Source: Anseranas semipalmata
Taxonomy: Eukaryota > Chordata > Aves > Anseriformes > Anseranatidae
Reading direction: 5' to 3'
Assembly: GCA_013399115.1 (NCBI GenBank)
Contig: VXAA01001508.1
Span: 1,171,849-1,235,848 of the forward strand
Length of the DNA: 64,000 bases
In this document: positions 22,517-34,652 of the stretch, piece after piece
Position numbering within the stretch: the first letter of the stretch is position 1
How the letters are laid out: every line of letters starts with the position of its first letter
The notes under the pieces: generated by a model
Databases searched by the model: none
What the model was told of the DNA's origin: nothing
The model's input: the letters and a program-made list of their open reading frames with translations, nothing else
Position numbers and translations under genes: made by a program

Positions 22517-23149
22517 GAAAGAAACAGAACAGTCAGGGAAGACAGAGACATTATTGATGCTTCTATTACCGTCTGAAATTGGTCACTGTGGAGAAAAACA
22601 AGTAGCCACAGAGTGGACCTGGCCTGACCTTTCGCTCCTCAGCTGGCAGCAGATTGGTCATTCTAGTCACTGCCAGTGAAAAATGAGGCCAGAATCATCT
22701 TCTTGTAGCAGCTGAGGGACTGGTGCTCAGTCCCCACAGCAGGAGAATTCACAGGTCAGGGGTGGAGCTGGAGCCCTCGCTGGAGGCTGCAGGGAGGTTC
22801 CCATAGGACATATTGGGATGGGGAACAGCGGATTGATTTGCTGCTTAACATAAGCGGTGTGCGTTCAAACACAAAAGGACAGATCGGGTAGACTCCTCAA
22901 ACAGGGAGAGGAGTTTCGGAGTGATGGACAGACCAGAGCAGAAAGATGTGTGCCCAGCAATGCAGAGAGGAAGGGAATTTTCAAGCCAGGCAGTTAAATG
23001 GTGAAGAATAGGGTGGGACAAAGCACAGGAGGGAAATCGGGACTGCACAGTAGCAAGACAGACACAGTGAACTGGGGCAGCTCAGACCAAGTACCTTGTA
23101 GTTGCACAAGGTCGAAAGGAAGGACAGCGTTAGGACTAATGCACAGGGC

Positions 23150-23260
23150 AGAGAGCCTGGAGTACCAACCTCTTCTACGAGCTGCTCACACGGCCTTGGA
23201 TAAAGTCACTTTGACTTTAAGTGCTGCAGTTCCCTCTAGCTATAAAAATGCTTTTCTTGT
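23150..23260 (+). mobile_element. MIR-like SINE relic
   Basis: The text 'cacacggccttggataaagtcactttgac', then 'tgctgcagttccctctagctataaaaatg', follows the MIR core ('gtgaccttgggcaagtcacttaac...tgcctcagtttcc.catctgtaaaatg') in order and spacing on the plus strand, with substantial divergence. Confidence 0.55.
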
Positions 23261-24419
23261 CTACTCAGATGATAGTCTCTGAGGCATATGTCTAGGTGCG
23301 GTGCTTGATGTTTTCTTAAAGCAAGTCATAAATACAAGACTTAAGATGCTCTAGCAACAGAGCAAAAGTTGCATGCTCAAGGCCAGGTGAAGTTGGTCGG
23401 ACATCTGCAGGAGGACTCGGCTTTGGCGTGAAGGAGAGCAGAGGACAGCTACGTGAAATAAAGCTACCTGGCATAGAGCAGGAGAAGCTCTGCCAAGCAG
23501 AGAAAGGGACACCCTCTTCTGGGAGTCCAGAGCAGCCCAAGGAGAAAGAGGACGATCTGTGTGTCCAAAGGGACGAGTTCACATCGGGCAGACTGTCAGA
23601 GGAAAAATAAAGGAATAAATACAAGGCATTAACCTAGCAGTGGGCAACAGTTCATGAAGCAGCATGCCAGACTTCCTGATAGAGGGACAGGGATCCAGCG
23701 TAGAAGGAATTAGAGTCCTTTTTCTCCAAGCATTTTGGTTTGTTTGGTGCTGTTTTTTGTTGTTGGTGGTGGTTTTTTTTGTTTCCAGTTGTCCCTGCAC
23801 ATTCACCTACCTAAATGAGCACAGAGACCCTAACGTCAGCCCATCCTACTTGGCTTGGCTCCCACCATAGGCTTCAAGAAATAGCACTTACCTTCCCATT
23901 ACCACTCCAAACCAACTTAGGTGATGAACTCTAATGAAGAACAGACATCAGAGAAGTGCTTTAGAAGAACAGGTCACAAACAGTCGTAATAAATCTGCTC
24001 AGATGCACTTTGGGGAATGCAAATCACTTAAATTATTCAGGTGTCGAGCTGTTGGGACTCAGGCAGGCTGAGAGCTGTTGCAGTGAAAACCATTGCAGCC
24101 CACAGTGACCAGGGTAAGAAAGGAAACAAGCACATTTTAAACAAGCTGGTCCACCTGTGCTGTAGCTTGTGACCATCAACTGCAGCTGTAATGTCTTTAC
24201 TTAACGAATGGCAGGTCTGAAATGGTCTGGGGGTACAAGGCAGAGGAAGAAATAAGGACCGGACAGTAACTGCAGGGAAGTGACAGAAGGCAAAAAAAAG
24301 CACTTGACTGTGGAGCAAAGGGTGTAATAGAAGAAAGATGTATGTGATGTAATGGTGATGTGATAGCTAGCTCCTCGATTTAAAATCCAGCCGTGATATA
24401 TGTGGAAAGGCACTTTGAA

Positions 24420-24560
24420 GACAGGAGGTTATCCTCTTCATTCTCCTGGAGATGGAGTACACTGAAGGAAAAGCTAAAACCAGTTGACTTGCCCAAGCAA
24501 GAAAAGGTGTGGAGCTGGATTCAGGTCCACTCCTCTGCCCAAGCCACCTGGCTGCCACGT
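24420..24560 (-). mobile_element. MIR-like SINE relic
   Basis: The segment contains 'gttgacttgcccaagcaag' followed by 'tggagctggattcaggtcc' and a 'ctctgcccaagccac' end. This matches the reverse complement of the MIR core and its tRNA-related head ('taacttgcccaaggtcac...gagctgggattcgaacccagg...ctcttaacca'). Orientation minus. Confidence 0.6.
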
Positions 24561-24604
24561 GTGGCTCTATCTTAAATCTAGGGGGGTTCCTTCACCTGCC
24601 TATT

Positions 24605-24950
24605 CCCCTTGAAAGGCTATCTATAATCCAGCTCTTATGATATTTAGACACATTCTTCTAATTACCAGCCTGAATTTATTAATGGTCTGTTTATACCCAT
24701 TTGTTCTTGTTTCAGCATTGTCCTTTAGATTTAATAGCTCTTTTCCTTCCCTGCTGCTATGCCCCAATCTGCTTATATGCAACAATCACCTCCTCTTTTT
24801 CAGCCTTCAGTTTTTCTTGGCTAAAAAAGCTAAGCTCCTTAGTCGTCTCTTGTAAGAAGGGATCTTCATTCCCAGACCATGATTTATTATTCTATTGTTT
24901 GAAAAATGCCTGTCAAAAGTTCATTATTTCCTTCTCCTTTTTCCTTGGCT
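24605..24950 (-). mobile_element. Ancient CR1-type LINE fragment
   Basis: Plus-strand text includes 'cctgaatttattaatggtctgtttatacccatttgttcttgtttcagcattgtcctttagatttaa' in segments, then 'caatcacctcctctttttcagccttcagtttttcttggctaaaaaagctaagctccttagtc' and 'ctcttgtaagaagggatcttcattcccagaccat'. This is, in order, the reverse complement of the C-terminal ORF2 region of old amniote CR1-like LINEs, where the sense strand encodes an ERxLKxLxLFxLxKRRxxGD-type block. It is the same family type as 19390-19565 but a different portion, so it is a separate insertion or a fragment of a larger dispersed one. Confidence 0.75.
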
Positions 24951-25399
24951 AAAATTCAGAATTTTGAGCAAAAATAAATGCAGTGCTTTTTCTGTCTACT
25001 GTTACCACCAGCAGCAGAAAGACTGCCTCAAGTTGCTATAAAGAACAGCACAGGCAAACTGTGCAAGCAATTCAGTCATCAGGGGAGTTTAATTCCACCA
25101 ACCCACCTGAAACCTTTTAAATTTGCTTTTCAAACACATTTTTAAGAAGCAAATTCTGCCTGTGACAAAAAACACATGGGTATTATTTGCAAGAAATTGT
25201 GTTTATTCATCAAAGTCAACAGGAATTTTTCTGGTTTATATAGATCAGGTCTTACTCAGTTACAGACGGTGCAGTTCAGAGAATATCCAGGCACAGATAA
25301 ATGCTGGACTTTGTTGATATGATATCTTGTGTCTCTCTGTACTTAAGGGCTTTAGAAATTGATTAACTGAAACCCTTATCAGGAAGGTAACTATTAAAA

Positions 25400-25530
25400 T
25401 ACTCATTTTACTGACAAGGAAAACAGAGCATAAAAAAAAGCTTAGTGACAGGCACAAGGTTACACAGCGAATTAGTGGCAGGAATACTGATTCCATCTTC
25501 ATCTCCGTTTGACCATTAGATACACTCCCT
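25400..25530 (-). mobile_element. MIR-like SINE relic, well preserved
   Basis: The order 'cattttactgacaaggaaaac', 'gcttagtgacaggcacaaggttacacagc', 'attagtggcagg', 'gattcc', then 'gaccattagatacac' reproduces the reverse complement of the MIR element from its core to its tRNA-like head. It is the best-preserved MIR-like copy in the window. Orientation minus. Confidence 0.7.
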
Positions 25531-28500
25531 TAATCAGAATCTTCCCCCAAGTCTGCTAAGTTTGGGTTTTACTTTTTTTTTTCTTAAATACATTTTTCCC
25601 TGCCTTTCACCATTTTCTAGTCTGGCCAGAAGCTATGGAAAAACCCTGCCTATAGACAAAAAGTTGGCCTCAGCACTATTCTAAGTATGAGAAGGAAAAA
25701 AAAAAAAAGAATCTCACTGAAAGAGCATATCCTCATAAGATTTTCAGCCTGAATTTGCAGCTTTGGAGAATTGAGCTAAGAATGGCTGGGTGCTTTATAT
25801 GAAGCAAACCTCTTAGGGCTTTGCATTCATGCATTATTAGTAGCTTCATTCTGTATCTAAGTTACTTATATGGCTCCTAATTACCACTGTATCTTAATAC
25901 CTCATCTTAATGTATTTCTCCTCACTGCAGCCCAGTGGAGCAGGACAGTCTTGAGACTCCTGCTCTGTGGACAATTTTTTTGTTACAGAAGACTCAGAGT
26001 GAACTTGAGCTCAGTCCTTCTCTACCTGCCATCCTACGAGCAGACTGCAGGTTGCAGCTGGTAATGCCTCCATCACCTTGGTCTTTGGGCTCTGTGCTCC
26101 AGCACACACAGGCTCCCCAGCTAGCCAGCCTGGCCTAGAGAGGTCCCTGTGGCCATCTACAACTCGCAGGTTACATATATCCAGGTGTCTCTATATATGT
26201 TTTAAGATTCAGACTGAAGTGACTTAGGTCACCTAAGAAGGCTGTGGCAGAGGGAATTTCACCATGGTCCTGTGGTTGCTTCCCTAGTTTGGTAAGAGTG
26301 ACAAGTTCTGACTAAAATGAGAACAAAATACACAGCAAGAGATGGAAACACCAGCACCGGGACTCCATTTTGGGGTTATAATGCAGGAAGACTTCAGACA
26401 ACGCCTGTAAGATAACAGCCAACACCTATGGTTTCTCACCAGCCTGAGGAACGCCTCTCCCTGCTCTGGTCTCCTAACTCCAGCTCAATGACGAAATGGA
26501 CGCGTGAGCGATTGGTGTTCAGAACCGATCGCTGTACCAGGAAGCCATTTCATTGCAAGGCTAGAGATTGCACCCCTGTGCCAAGAAGTGTCCTCCAGGG
26601 CTTCTGGATAGCTAAAATGTTGCTAAAAACTTGATATAGCCTTTTTGCCCACGGGCAAATTCTACCTGTAATTATTAGGACCAGGAACGCTCACCTAGTC
26701 CAGGAGTCTGACTACTTGAACATTTATCTCCATAAGCTTTACACTTTAATAAATAATTTACCCCCAAAATGCACTTAAATTAGATCTATAATTCCAGCAT
26801 GAGGCTCTGGTGGTGTGAAGAGACCTCCTGACTTTGCTCTGATCATTTATAATGCCACCATAAGCCATCAGTGGAATTGCAGCATTATTATTTATAGCAC
26901 CGCTTATATTGTTCCCTATATCGTTTATTATACTCAATTGGAATGGCCCCAGCTAGTCTGTAGGAAAAGATGCTGCACAGTTACCAGCTTAGGTTATTTC
27001 TTAGCACAGAAATGCTACCATCTTAAGGAAGCAGCGATGTTATCAGCATGAGGATGGATACAAATTGCCTGGATATCCTGTCCTCACTTCTGCTAGTCCC
27101 TCCATTCGATTTGGGTATTAAGGGGGGTGGCACGGAGGATGCATCTTTCGGTGGCTGCTTCTCCTTTCCAGCTTGAGGGGGCACGCTGCACCCCTGACAT
27201 CGCACGAACCTGTGCAGAAGGGTATGGGCTGGGGGACGTGAAACGGGCACATACCCGTGCACCTTTCCACAGCCCCCCTCCTGCGCGTACACACAGCGAG
27301 CAGGGCAGAGCCAGGGCTCTGCAGATACCAATCACGTCCCCGTTGCTCTGGTAGAAGCAGGTTAAAATTACCAATTCTGGGATTCAAAAAAAAGTGTCAG
27401 GTTTAAGATCACCTGGTATCCCCAATGGTTTTTCTTTCCAGATGCATTATGATAATTTTAAATGACATCACCTCATGCTATTTTTACCACAGGTGATTTT
27501 TTTTATAACGCACAGAACATGAGAGTGATCTCCAAGGTGGCAGGGGGTGCACACTCGGCTTCACTTGATCTAAAACTGCTCTTGCAAAATCTAACCTGCA
27601 ACGGACATTCAGCAGGACGACCCAGAGCCCAGATAATTAAAAGCAGGTAAAAATGCAGCATTCCAATGGGAAATGCTGCAAGCATAAGCCACAACAAGCC
27701 ACTGCACTACCTTGCCTTTGCTCCTGCTCCTAAATGGGGAAGAGAAACTCTCCTAAACGCTTAGGAAAAGTCTGCCTCTCCTTCCCCCTGCCCCCCTCAG
27801 CTTGCCGAGCTTATTCCAGTGCCCCCAGTCTCAGGGCTGACAGCCTTCCCGCTCCCCAGCTTAGCCACTGGCTGCAGCCCTGCCCTGGACCATTTGTTGA
27901 TCCACGAAGCCCGGCGCTGGCAGCGGGGAGGGCGCGGAGCCGCGCGGCAGCCACCGGCCACGCTCCTGGCGCCTGCGGTCCCGTGTGGGAGCACAGAGGC
28001 TGCTCCCGCAGCTGGGCAAGGGCTCAGCCCCCATCTTTGCAACCGAATCCAGGAAAAAATACAAAGCAAAGGAGCGAGGAGAGAAGCAGATAAAGGATCA
28101 GGGCAGCTGAAATGGGAATAAAGAAAACAAGGAAGATTGCGTATTCCTGTAGTTTACACTCCCGCAGCCAAGCGAGGCGATGATAATGCAGTACGTAGTC
28201 GCTGGCTATGTCACGAACATCAGTCTGGATTTTAGGGCACAGCAGAATCCCATCAGGAAAGAGGGATTAAACCGTGCAGCAGGAACACAGAAAATAAGTC
28301 CTTTTGGAGCCCCCTCCCTTAAGGAAATGTGTCAACACATTGGAATCAGAAGGCCTTTCCAGGTTCATTTAGTTTTTTTTCCTCCTGGTGTCTGGCAACG
28401 TCAGAGTTCACTTAAGCAGAGCAACAGCCCACCCTCCTGAAAGCAGCAGGCAGACGTCGGGGATTTCACTTTGCTTGCAGAAAAGAAAAACTCTTGAGGA

Positions 28501-31500
28501 AGGAAGGGGGATATGACTGTGCTGCCATGTGGAATCATCCATTTTGCACTGATCCCCATCAGCCATCCAAAGCTTTGCTTAAATCAATGGAGGGATGGAG
28601 GCTTGCAGAGGCAGTGCCCCCTCATTCTGCAGCGCAGGCAGACCCCAGCAGCAGGACCCGGGGAGCGCACAGAGGGCTTGGCATGGGCAGTGGAGAATCA
28701 GCCCCTCTGCTTCTCGGGTCCACCTGTTAATTGGCTTTTTTTGGTTTTCTTCTGCGTATCTCTGGAAAATCAGAAGCCAGACTGGGGAAGTTAGGCAATG
28801 AGCCAGGCTCAGGGCGGAGATCAACTGTCAGAGGCCCTAGGGTCACAGAGAAAGGTCAGTGCCACGGCCAACCGACCAGCCGAGGGGTCTCGACTGCGTC
28901 CCGCCGGCTGCCGAGCTGGGGACAAGGCTTTGCACCTTCTGTTTTCTCGCTGTGTCTGGGGAGGTCTGCACAGGCAGCGCTGGAGTCGTCCTCGCTGTGC
29001 AGCAGGACGGGCCAGGCTGCAGGCAGCTGAGCCGTGGCACGGGTTGCTAGAGCACACCAAGCTCAGGTGTGTTTTCCTGAGCAGGCACATACACCAAGGG
29101 GCAAACAGGGGCTCTGCTTTTGCCCGTGGGGACACCAATGTCCAAATAGCTGAGGCAATCAGGCCAGACAGAACTTCAAATGGTGGTTTTTCTTTTCTTT
29201 TTTTTGGAATTTTTTTTTGATTTTTTATTCTTGCTGCAGTTGTCTTGCTGAATACTGTAAATTTGGTGGACTGCGCAAGTGGCCATCTGGGATTTTTATG
29301 TAAAGACGTATGTCATTAAAGAGTTATTCAATTCAGTCCTAAAGTTAGCTGTGTGTCATACTTTTGATGTCTTTTCTTCTATCACTGAAAAGTAGTTATA
29401 TTAAGAATAAAAGATCTTGAAACTGAAGAAAATTTTAAAACAGTAAAAAATAACCCTCTTCAGTCTCCTCTGTAACAAAGGGTTTGTTTTGGGCACTTAA
29501 TCTCAGCTTTCTGTCATTGTCATTTGCTGAGTCTGGTGTGGAGCATGGCAGACAGAGGGACGAGCGAGTACCACTGGAAGCCATTAAAGTCTGTGAAATT
29601 GGGCAATTGGTTATGCAGACATCCCTCAGAAGTGTTTGCAGCACTTCTGGTTCCTGGCTGGGTACTGAAAATGGGGATGGAAGAAAAGAAATCTATATAT
29701 GTATCAGGGCTTTGAAACAAAACAAACAAAAAAAAGACATTGAATGTGGGACATGGAAACATGAAACTCAGTTTTTGACAGGCTCTGCTAAATCTCCATC
29801 CCCTTTCTTCTTCCCACAGTTGAGAAGCCCAAGTAATTTTCCAGGCATGGCTCACGCAGCACCCCTCAGCACATGCACCATCTGAAATGGGGCCATGATG
29901 CTCTTAGGAAAGTCAGCCACCTACATCTACAGTCACCCACAGCAGACCTAGATTTTTGTAGTTCCGACTACTCCCACTTAAATAAGCTCCTAACAAAGTT
30001 TCACATCATGCTGGCACCTCCTATAAGCATTTTTTACACAGACCTGTAAAAAAATGTTTCCATACATTGTTCTGTCCTCAAAATTGAGAAAGTCTCTTCC
30101 GTTTTATGAATGATCCCTGCTTGCAAAGACAAGCAAGGAACTGCACTTATTACTTTGCTCCTTTGCTGTCACTGAAACCTCCATGAACTTCAGTCTTTTC
30201 CTCCTGTGATCCAGTGTTCCTCCCGAGATTTCAGCCCAGCCTAGGGACTGTTTGTGCAATCTGTATCGTCGATATAGAAAAGGAATGTACCAGATTCATC
30301 AGCACTTTAGTGCTTTTATTCCACAGCCCCGTTCAATTCAGTGTTTTTCAAATTATGCTGTAGCTGTTTAGACTCTGCCCTTGCTTCATAGGTGAACTTT
30401 GCTGTCAGGTAGATAGAAATGATTGAAAAGTCCCGGTTATTTCTCAAGAATTGCAGGCTCTTTTTGTCTATTCATCTGTCGATAGCTACATTTCCTCTCT
30501 TGCTAACATGGTGTATTCAGACAGGATGACATTTTTTTCCCTGAAACATTACCCAGCCGAGTCCTGCAATAAATGGCTATATCTTCAGAAGATTTTGAAA
30601 TACTGATTGTAGGACTCTTGAAAATCTCCCCGTAAGGAGCAAAAGGTTTGAAATCACCACTGCGATTAAGCAACCAACATCTCGCTCTCCAGTTCGAGGT
30701 ATAAAGGTAAATGAAAAAAGCACCACATCTTGCAGCAGGAGCTGTTCAGTGATCAGACCTCTGCAGCCTTTTTAAAATGACCCGAATTTATATGTAAACG
30801 CGCTGAACTTCACTCACAAGACAGGCTGCAAAGGGGTGGGTGGCACAAGGAGGCCACGCGGTGGGCATGGACACAAACACAGCTGTATGATAGTTGATCA
30901 GGCCACCACGATGAGGTGACCTCAACCTGTTGCCAGCTCCAGGTGGCAAGAGGGTACATTTTCCCTGGAGTATCCATATTACCCTGTACTCAGCAGGAAT
31001 GAAATTGCCTGACTGTGACCTACCCTTGGGGACCACGATGGAAATGAGCTGTCTCTCTCCTGAGGACCTCCCAGCAAGCACAATAGAAATATCTTTGTGA
31101 CTGCAGTAGCTGTGTAATGAATTAATTAATTGATTTCACCCTCAGCTTCTTGTTCATCGACCCCGCTGGCCCCGCAGTGTGGAAGGAGCTTTGTTCCAGT
31201 TCCAGTTTCCCTCAAAGCCCTGTTCTATTTAAAGGCAGATGAAATGGCTCCATGGCTGAGGGTGGGAATCCCCAAGCCTCAGCTCTGGATTGCAGCCAGA
31301 TGGGTCATCTTGCTGCACGCCGAACTGGAACGGAAGGATGAGAACTTGCACCTTTCGGCCATCCCCAGGGCCTCTGTTAACAGATGGAAAGTGGGTCTGG
31401 GAAGCCTGATGTCCTACTGGTGCATCTGCCTAGATGTGCATGACTGTTTAAGGAGCTCACGTGGACATCGCTGGGTCTCCAGGTAGCCCTGATTCTCCCC

Positions 31501-32024
31501 TCACTTCTTAATCTGAATTATCTTCTGGGGAAAGCAGTCTGGGGCTCACCACCAAGCTCCTTTCCATCTTCAGAAGCGTGATGTGGTGGTTCTCCGAACC
31601 CCTGTGACCAGCAAGGCAAGCCGAGGCACCAGACAGATGGGGCAGACTTCTGCATCTAACCTTCGCGCAGGACCGTGCGTAACAACGGTGAAGTGATTCT
31701 TCAGAGCCTGGACAGAACGGGTCCTGTTCCCATTTACAGGCTAACAGCTCCCCCTCGAGTCAGTGCCTGAGGGTGGCATCTCGGGGTACTTCGCACAGGC
31801 TCCTCGGGCTGGGATAGCCAAGCAATTAAATCGCTGCAGAAAAAGCCTATGGGACTCAGGTCACTGCAGAGCTGTTAAAAATCTGGAATTATTCTCGCAG
31901 CCTGGAAAGCAAGTCACGAACTGCTGAAGGTCTTGTATAGGGCATCAGATACGAAAGCTTCTGCGTGGTGTGTTCCAGCCAACAGCGAGCAGCACCAGGA
32001 GTTACGGGCTCATGAATTTTAACT
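25531..32024. other. Gene-free stretch
   Basis: No convincing exon or RNA gene. Features visible are an A/T-rich segment at about 26800-27060, a CpG-rich cluster at about 27890-28010 (annotated separately), and small T-runs near 29190-29225. The segment at about 27430-27690 is AT-rich with TGATAATTTTAAATGA and AGATAATTAAAAG words and may be conserved non-coding DNA. Confidence 0.5.
27890..28010. promoter_or_regulatory. Short CpG-rich cluster
   Basis: About 120 bases of high G+C with repeated CpG (for example GGGCGCGGAGCCGCGCGGCA at 27929-27948) stand out from CpG-poor surroundings. It is below the usual length threshold for an island. It could be a small promoter, an enhancer or a local composition fluctuation. 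Confidence 0.4.
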
Positions 32025-32110
32025 GTGGCTCTGAAGTGACTCTTCTGTGCCTTTGAGCAAGTTGTGTGGCTTCACCTGTGCCTCAGTTTCCCTGTCATGT
32101 TCTCCAGTTC
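32025..32110 (+). mobile_element. MIR-like SINE relic
   Basis: The run 'gcctttgagcaagttgtgtggcttcacctgtgcctcagtttccctgtc' aligns in order to the MIR core ('gtgaccttgggcaagttacttaacctctctgtgcctcagtttcc.catc') on the plus strand. Flanking parts of the element are not recognised. Confidence 0.65.
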
Positions 32111-32757
32111 TAATCAGATTCGCTGTGCTATGCAAAATATGTATCTTCAAATATTCCTCCTCTTACAGAAATGTTGCTTTTACTGTATCTTTACCTTAAA
32201 TAAAAACAAAGAATGGAATATTTTACATTATTTTTTCAAGGGAAAGTTTTGAATGTTCAAAATGCTGTTGTTCCACCTTTACTGAAGGGGTTGAGATCCT
32301 ACATTTTGATTAATGGAAGAAGACATTTTGCAGAGTTACACATTTTGTGGAAGTTAAAATACTTCATCTCAATTTGGGGTTAAAAGCAGATGTTAAAGAA
32401 CTGGAATTTTCCTCCTGGGTGAAGTCTGCCTTATGGACATCTGAGATATGCATTTCTGAGTAGCCCTAAGTGCCACTAGCAGCATCACAAAAGGGTTAAG
32501 CATGGCTGCACATGAGCTTGAATCCCTCGTTGGCAATGCTCCTATAACCCAGGATTTCCGTGTGAGCCAGTAACAAAGGATTAAATCCATTTCTTGCTAG
32601 TAGATGCCACCTGCCTCAGGACACGATATTTACAGCACGTGGTTGTACTGTGACCAGGTGTTGTGGCAACGTCTGAGAGCCCCAGGTGGGGATGAGATTC
32701 CACTGGTGCTGCTCACTGTGAAAAGACAAAGCAAGAAGTACCTGTAGTGTTAACGGA

Positions 32758-32770
32758 GCACGAGGGGGCA
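32758..32770 (+). promoter_or_regulatory. CTCF-like site
   Basis: GCACGAGGGGGCA closely matches the CTCF core consensus CCAC[C/G]AGGGGGC[G/A] on the plus strand, with one mismatch at the first position. Motif call only. Confidence 0.4.
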
Positions 32771-34189
32771 CAAGGAGGCACACAGCGATGGCCAGGGACG
32801 GACACAGCGGAGTCTGCTTGGTGCAGCTCGTGGAGTTGCCCTCAGCCCTCTCCTTTGATCAAGGATTCCTCAGGTGCCCCGTGCTCCCCGCAGCACATGC
32901 TATGAGCTCGGGGCTGAGCAGAGCACCCAGGAGAAGGGGGCTTAGATGGAAGAAGCTGTTACATGTGCAGCCATATTCTAGGCACAGAACAGGAATCGAG
33001 CCCAAGACATCAGTCTCCACTGCCAAGAGAGGGATGGATGAGATTTTGGGAGACCATTGTAAGGAAGCTTCAAATATCTTCAGACAGCTGCTCGCTACGT
33101 CTCAGGCCTGGGGTTTCCTCTCCCACATTTTTCCCTCGTCCTGCTTCTACTCTAAGCTACCTGGATGGGCTGCACTGGAAGGAGCGCTGCCGTAGCTGGT
33201 GCAGAGAAGAAGGCTTTGTTCCAACGTTAAATAGGAACTATGAAAACAGTAAATGGAACGCCCTTGGGAAGGAGGGAATGGGGATGCCAGAACCATTGTT
33301 AGCCTGCCCGCAGCCCCTCTGAACTGAACCCAGCCATACCATCCTCAGAAATGGTTCGAATTCAGCATCCAGAACAGAGCACCTGGGGCCAGCTAGGGCT
33401 GCCCCGAGCAGGCGTTCACCTCAACAGGGGAGTGAGCTGCTCCTCAGCTCAGCTGAAACACCGCCAGCCTGCTCTCACTCCTTCTCCTCACTCCTTTTTC
33501 TGCTGTGTTTCACTTTGGTGAAAGAGAATTGTTTTGACTGTATCTTCCTTGTAGACATTAAATACCTTTCAAAGCAAGGTCACAGTCCCTCGAGCTGCGA
33601 CAGCACACACGAAGATAACGGTTCAGGCTGGGTTTGCTTCCCTTGTTGCAGGCGGGGAGCTGCTACTCCATGTCACGGGGGTTTCTCTCCAGACGTTGTC
33701 ACGGCTCAGCACATCCTGAGCTTCCAAGGGAAGGAGCAGATCTCGTGAGCCCTCTTATCCCTACACGTGCACGCCTGCAGTAATGGATGTCCAAGGTAAG
33801 TCTAGGAGCCGGACATCTGCTTCCATCATCTTTGAGATTTTTCATATGCACCCGCACATTAATGCTTCCAAGGAGAAATAATGCATCCGTGGCATCGAGA
33901 CAGCACGAAGAGGAGCAGCCTTGAAACAGGAGGAGCTAATGATCTGTGGCAGACAGACAGAGCCCGGACAAACCGCGGCACAGCACCGCGCACGCCAAGC
34001 GGGTTCCTGGCAGCTGGTTCATCTCCCCGTGTCACATCTGATGTTTGAATAGAGAACAAACACGTGAGTTTATTTCCAGCGCCTCTCCCCGTCAGACGGG
34101 TGACCTTTTCAGAGCTCTGGAGGGCAAGGGAGAAGGCAGCCTACGAAATGTTCAGACGATGCTTGACAAATGAAGATATGTAAACGAGG

Positions 34190-34350
34190 TGAGGGACGGC
34201 GGTGCCAAGCGAGGGAGAGCCGTGCCGTGCCGGGCGCTGGGAAGCCTGGCTCGTTAGCGGGGGACGCGTTTGCTGTGGCTCCCACATTGAGGGACGGCGG
34301 CGGGGGGCTAAGAGGCGGGATCCGGCGGCGCGCAGGTTCGGATGGGGAGC
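34190..34350. promoter_or_regulatory. CpG-rich cluster
   Basis: About 20 CpG dinucleotides in 160 bases by hand count, with G+C near 70 percent and observed/expected above 1. G-rich on the plus strand, including GGCGGCGGGGGG. It is short for a CpG island but clearly not CpG-depleted. It could be a small promoter or a methylation-protected enhancer. Confidence 0.45.
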
Positions 34351-34637
34351 TGGGGATGGTTTATCCCATTATTCCGGGGAAAGGAAGCCAAGCTGGCAGC
34401 TCTCTCGCTCACTGGAGAGCAGCTCAGCACACAAAGCACTCATGAGAGCGCAGAGGGTCTCGCACCGCTTCCTGCCACCCCTGCCAAGCACGGAGCGAAT
34501 CTTCCCCACCGCAAGCCAGCACGCTCTGCGCTCCCACCTCTTCTGTCACCCATGCGCGATACCCACCACAGGTGCATTCGAGTGCAAGGTCCCAGAGCTA
34601 ACGTCACGCTGACATCGGGAGCTGAGGAAGTTGTACA

Positions 34638-34652
34638 GAGCCCCTGGTGGCC
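34638..34652 (-). promoter_or_regulatory. CTCF-like site
   Basis: The reverse complement reads GGCCACCAGGGGCTC, sharing CCACCAGGGG with the CTCF core but lacking the fifth G. It faces the plus-strand CTCF-like motif at 32758. Motif call only. Confidence 0.35.

Larger units (their letters stand above)
19566..24419. other. Gene-free stretch with SINE relics
   Basis: No exon recognised. An ambiguous base is at 19707 and an A-run near 19800-19814. MIR-like relics inside this stretch are annotated separately. The remaining sequence is unremarkable. Confidence 0.5.

Noticed and set aside
32658..32672. GTTGTGGCAAC, half of an RFX X-box
   Set aside because: Only the right half-site matches; a single half-site is common by chance.
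32985..33020. Weak MIR-like head sequence
   Set aside because: Only a short 'aggaatcgagcccaag' string matches; no core follows in the right order.
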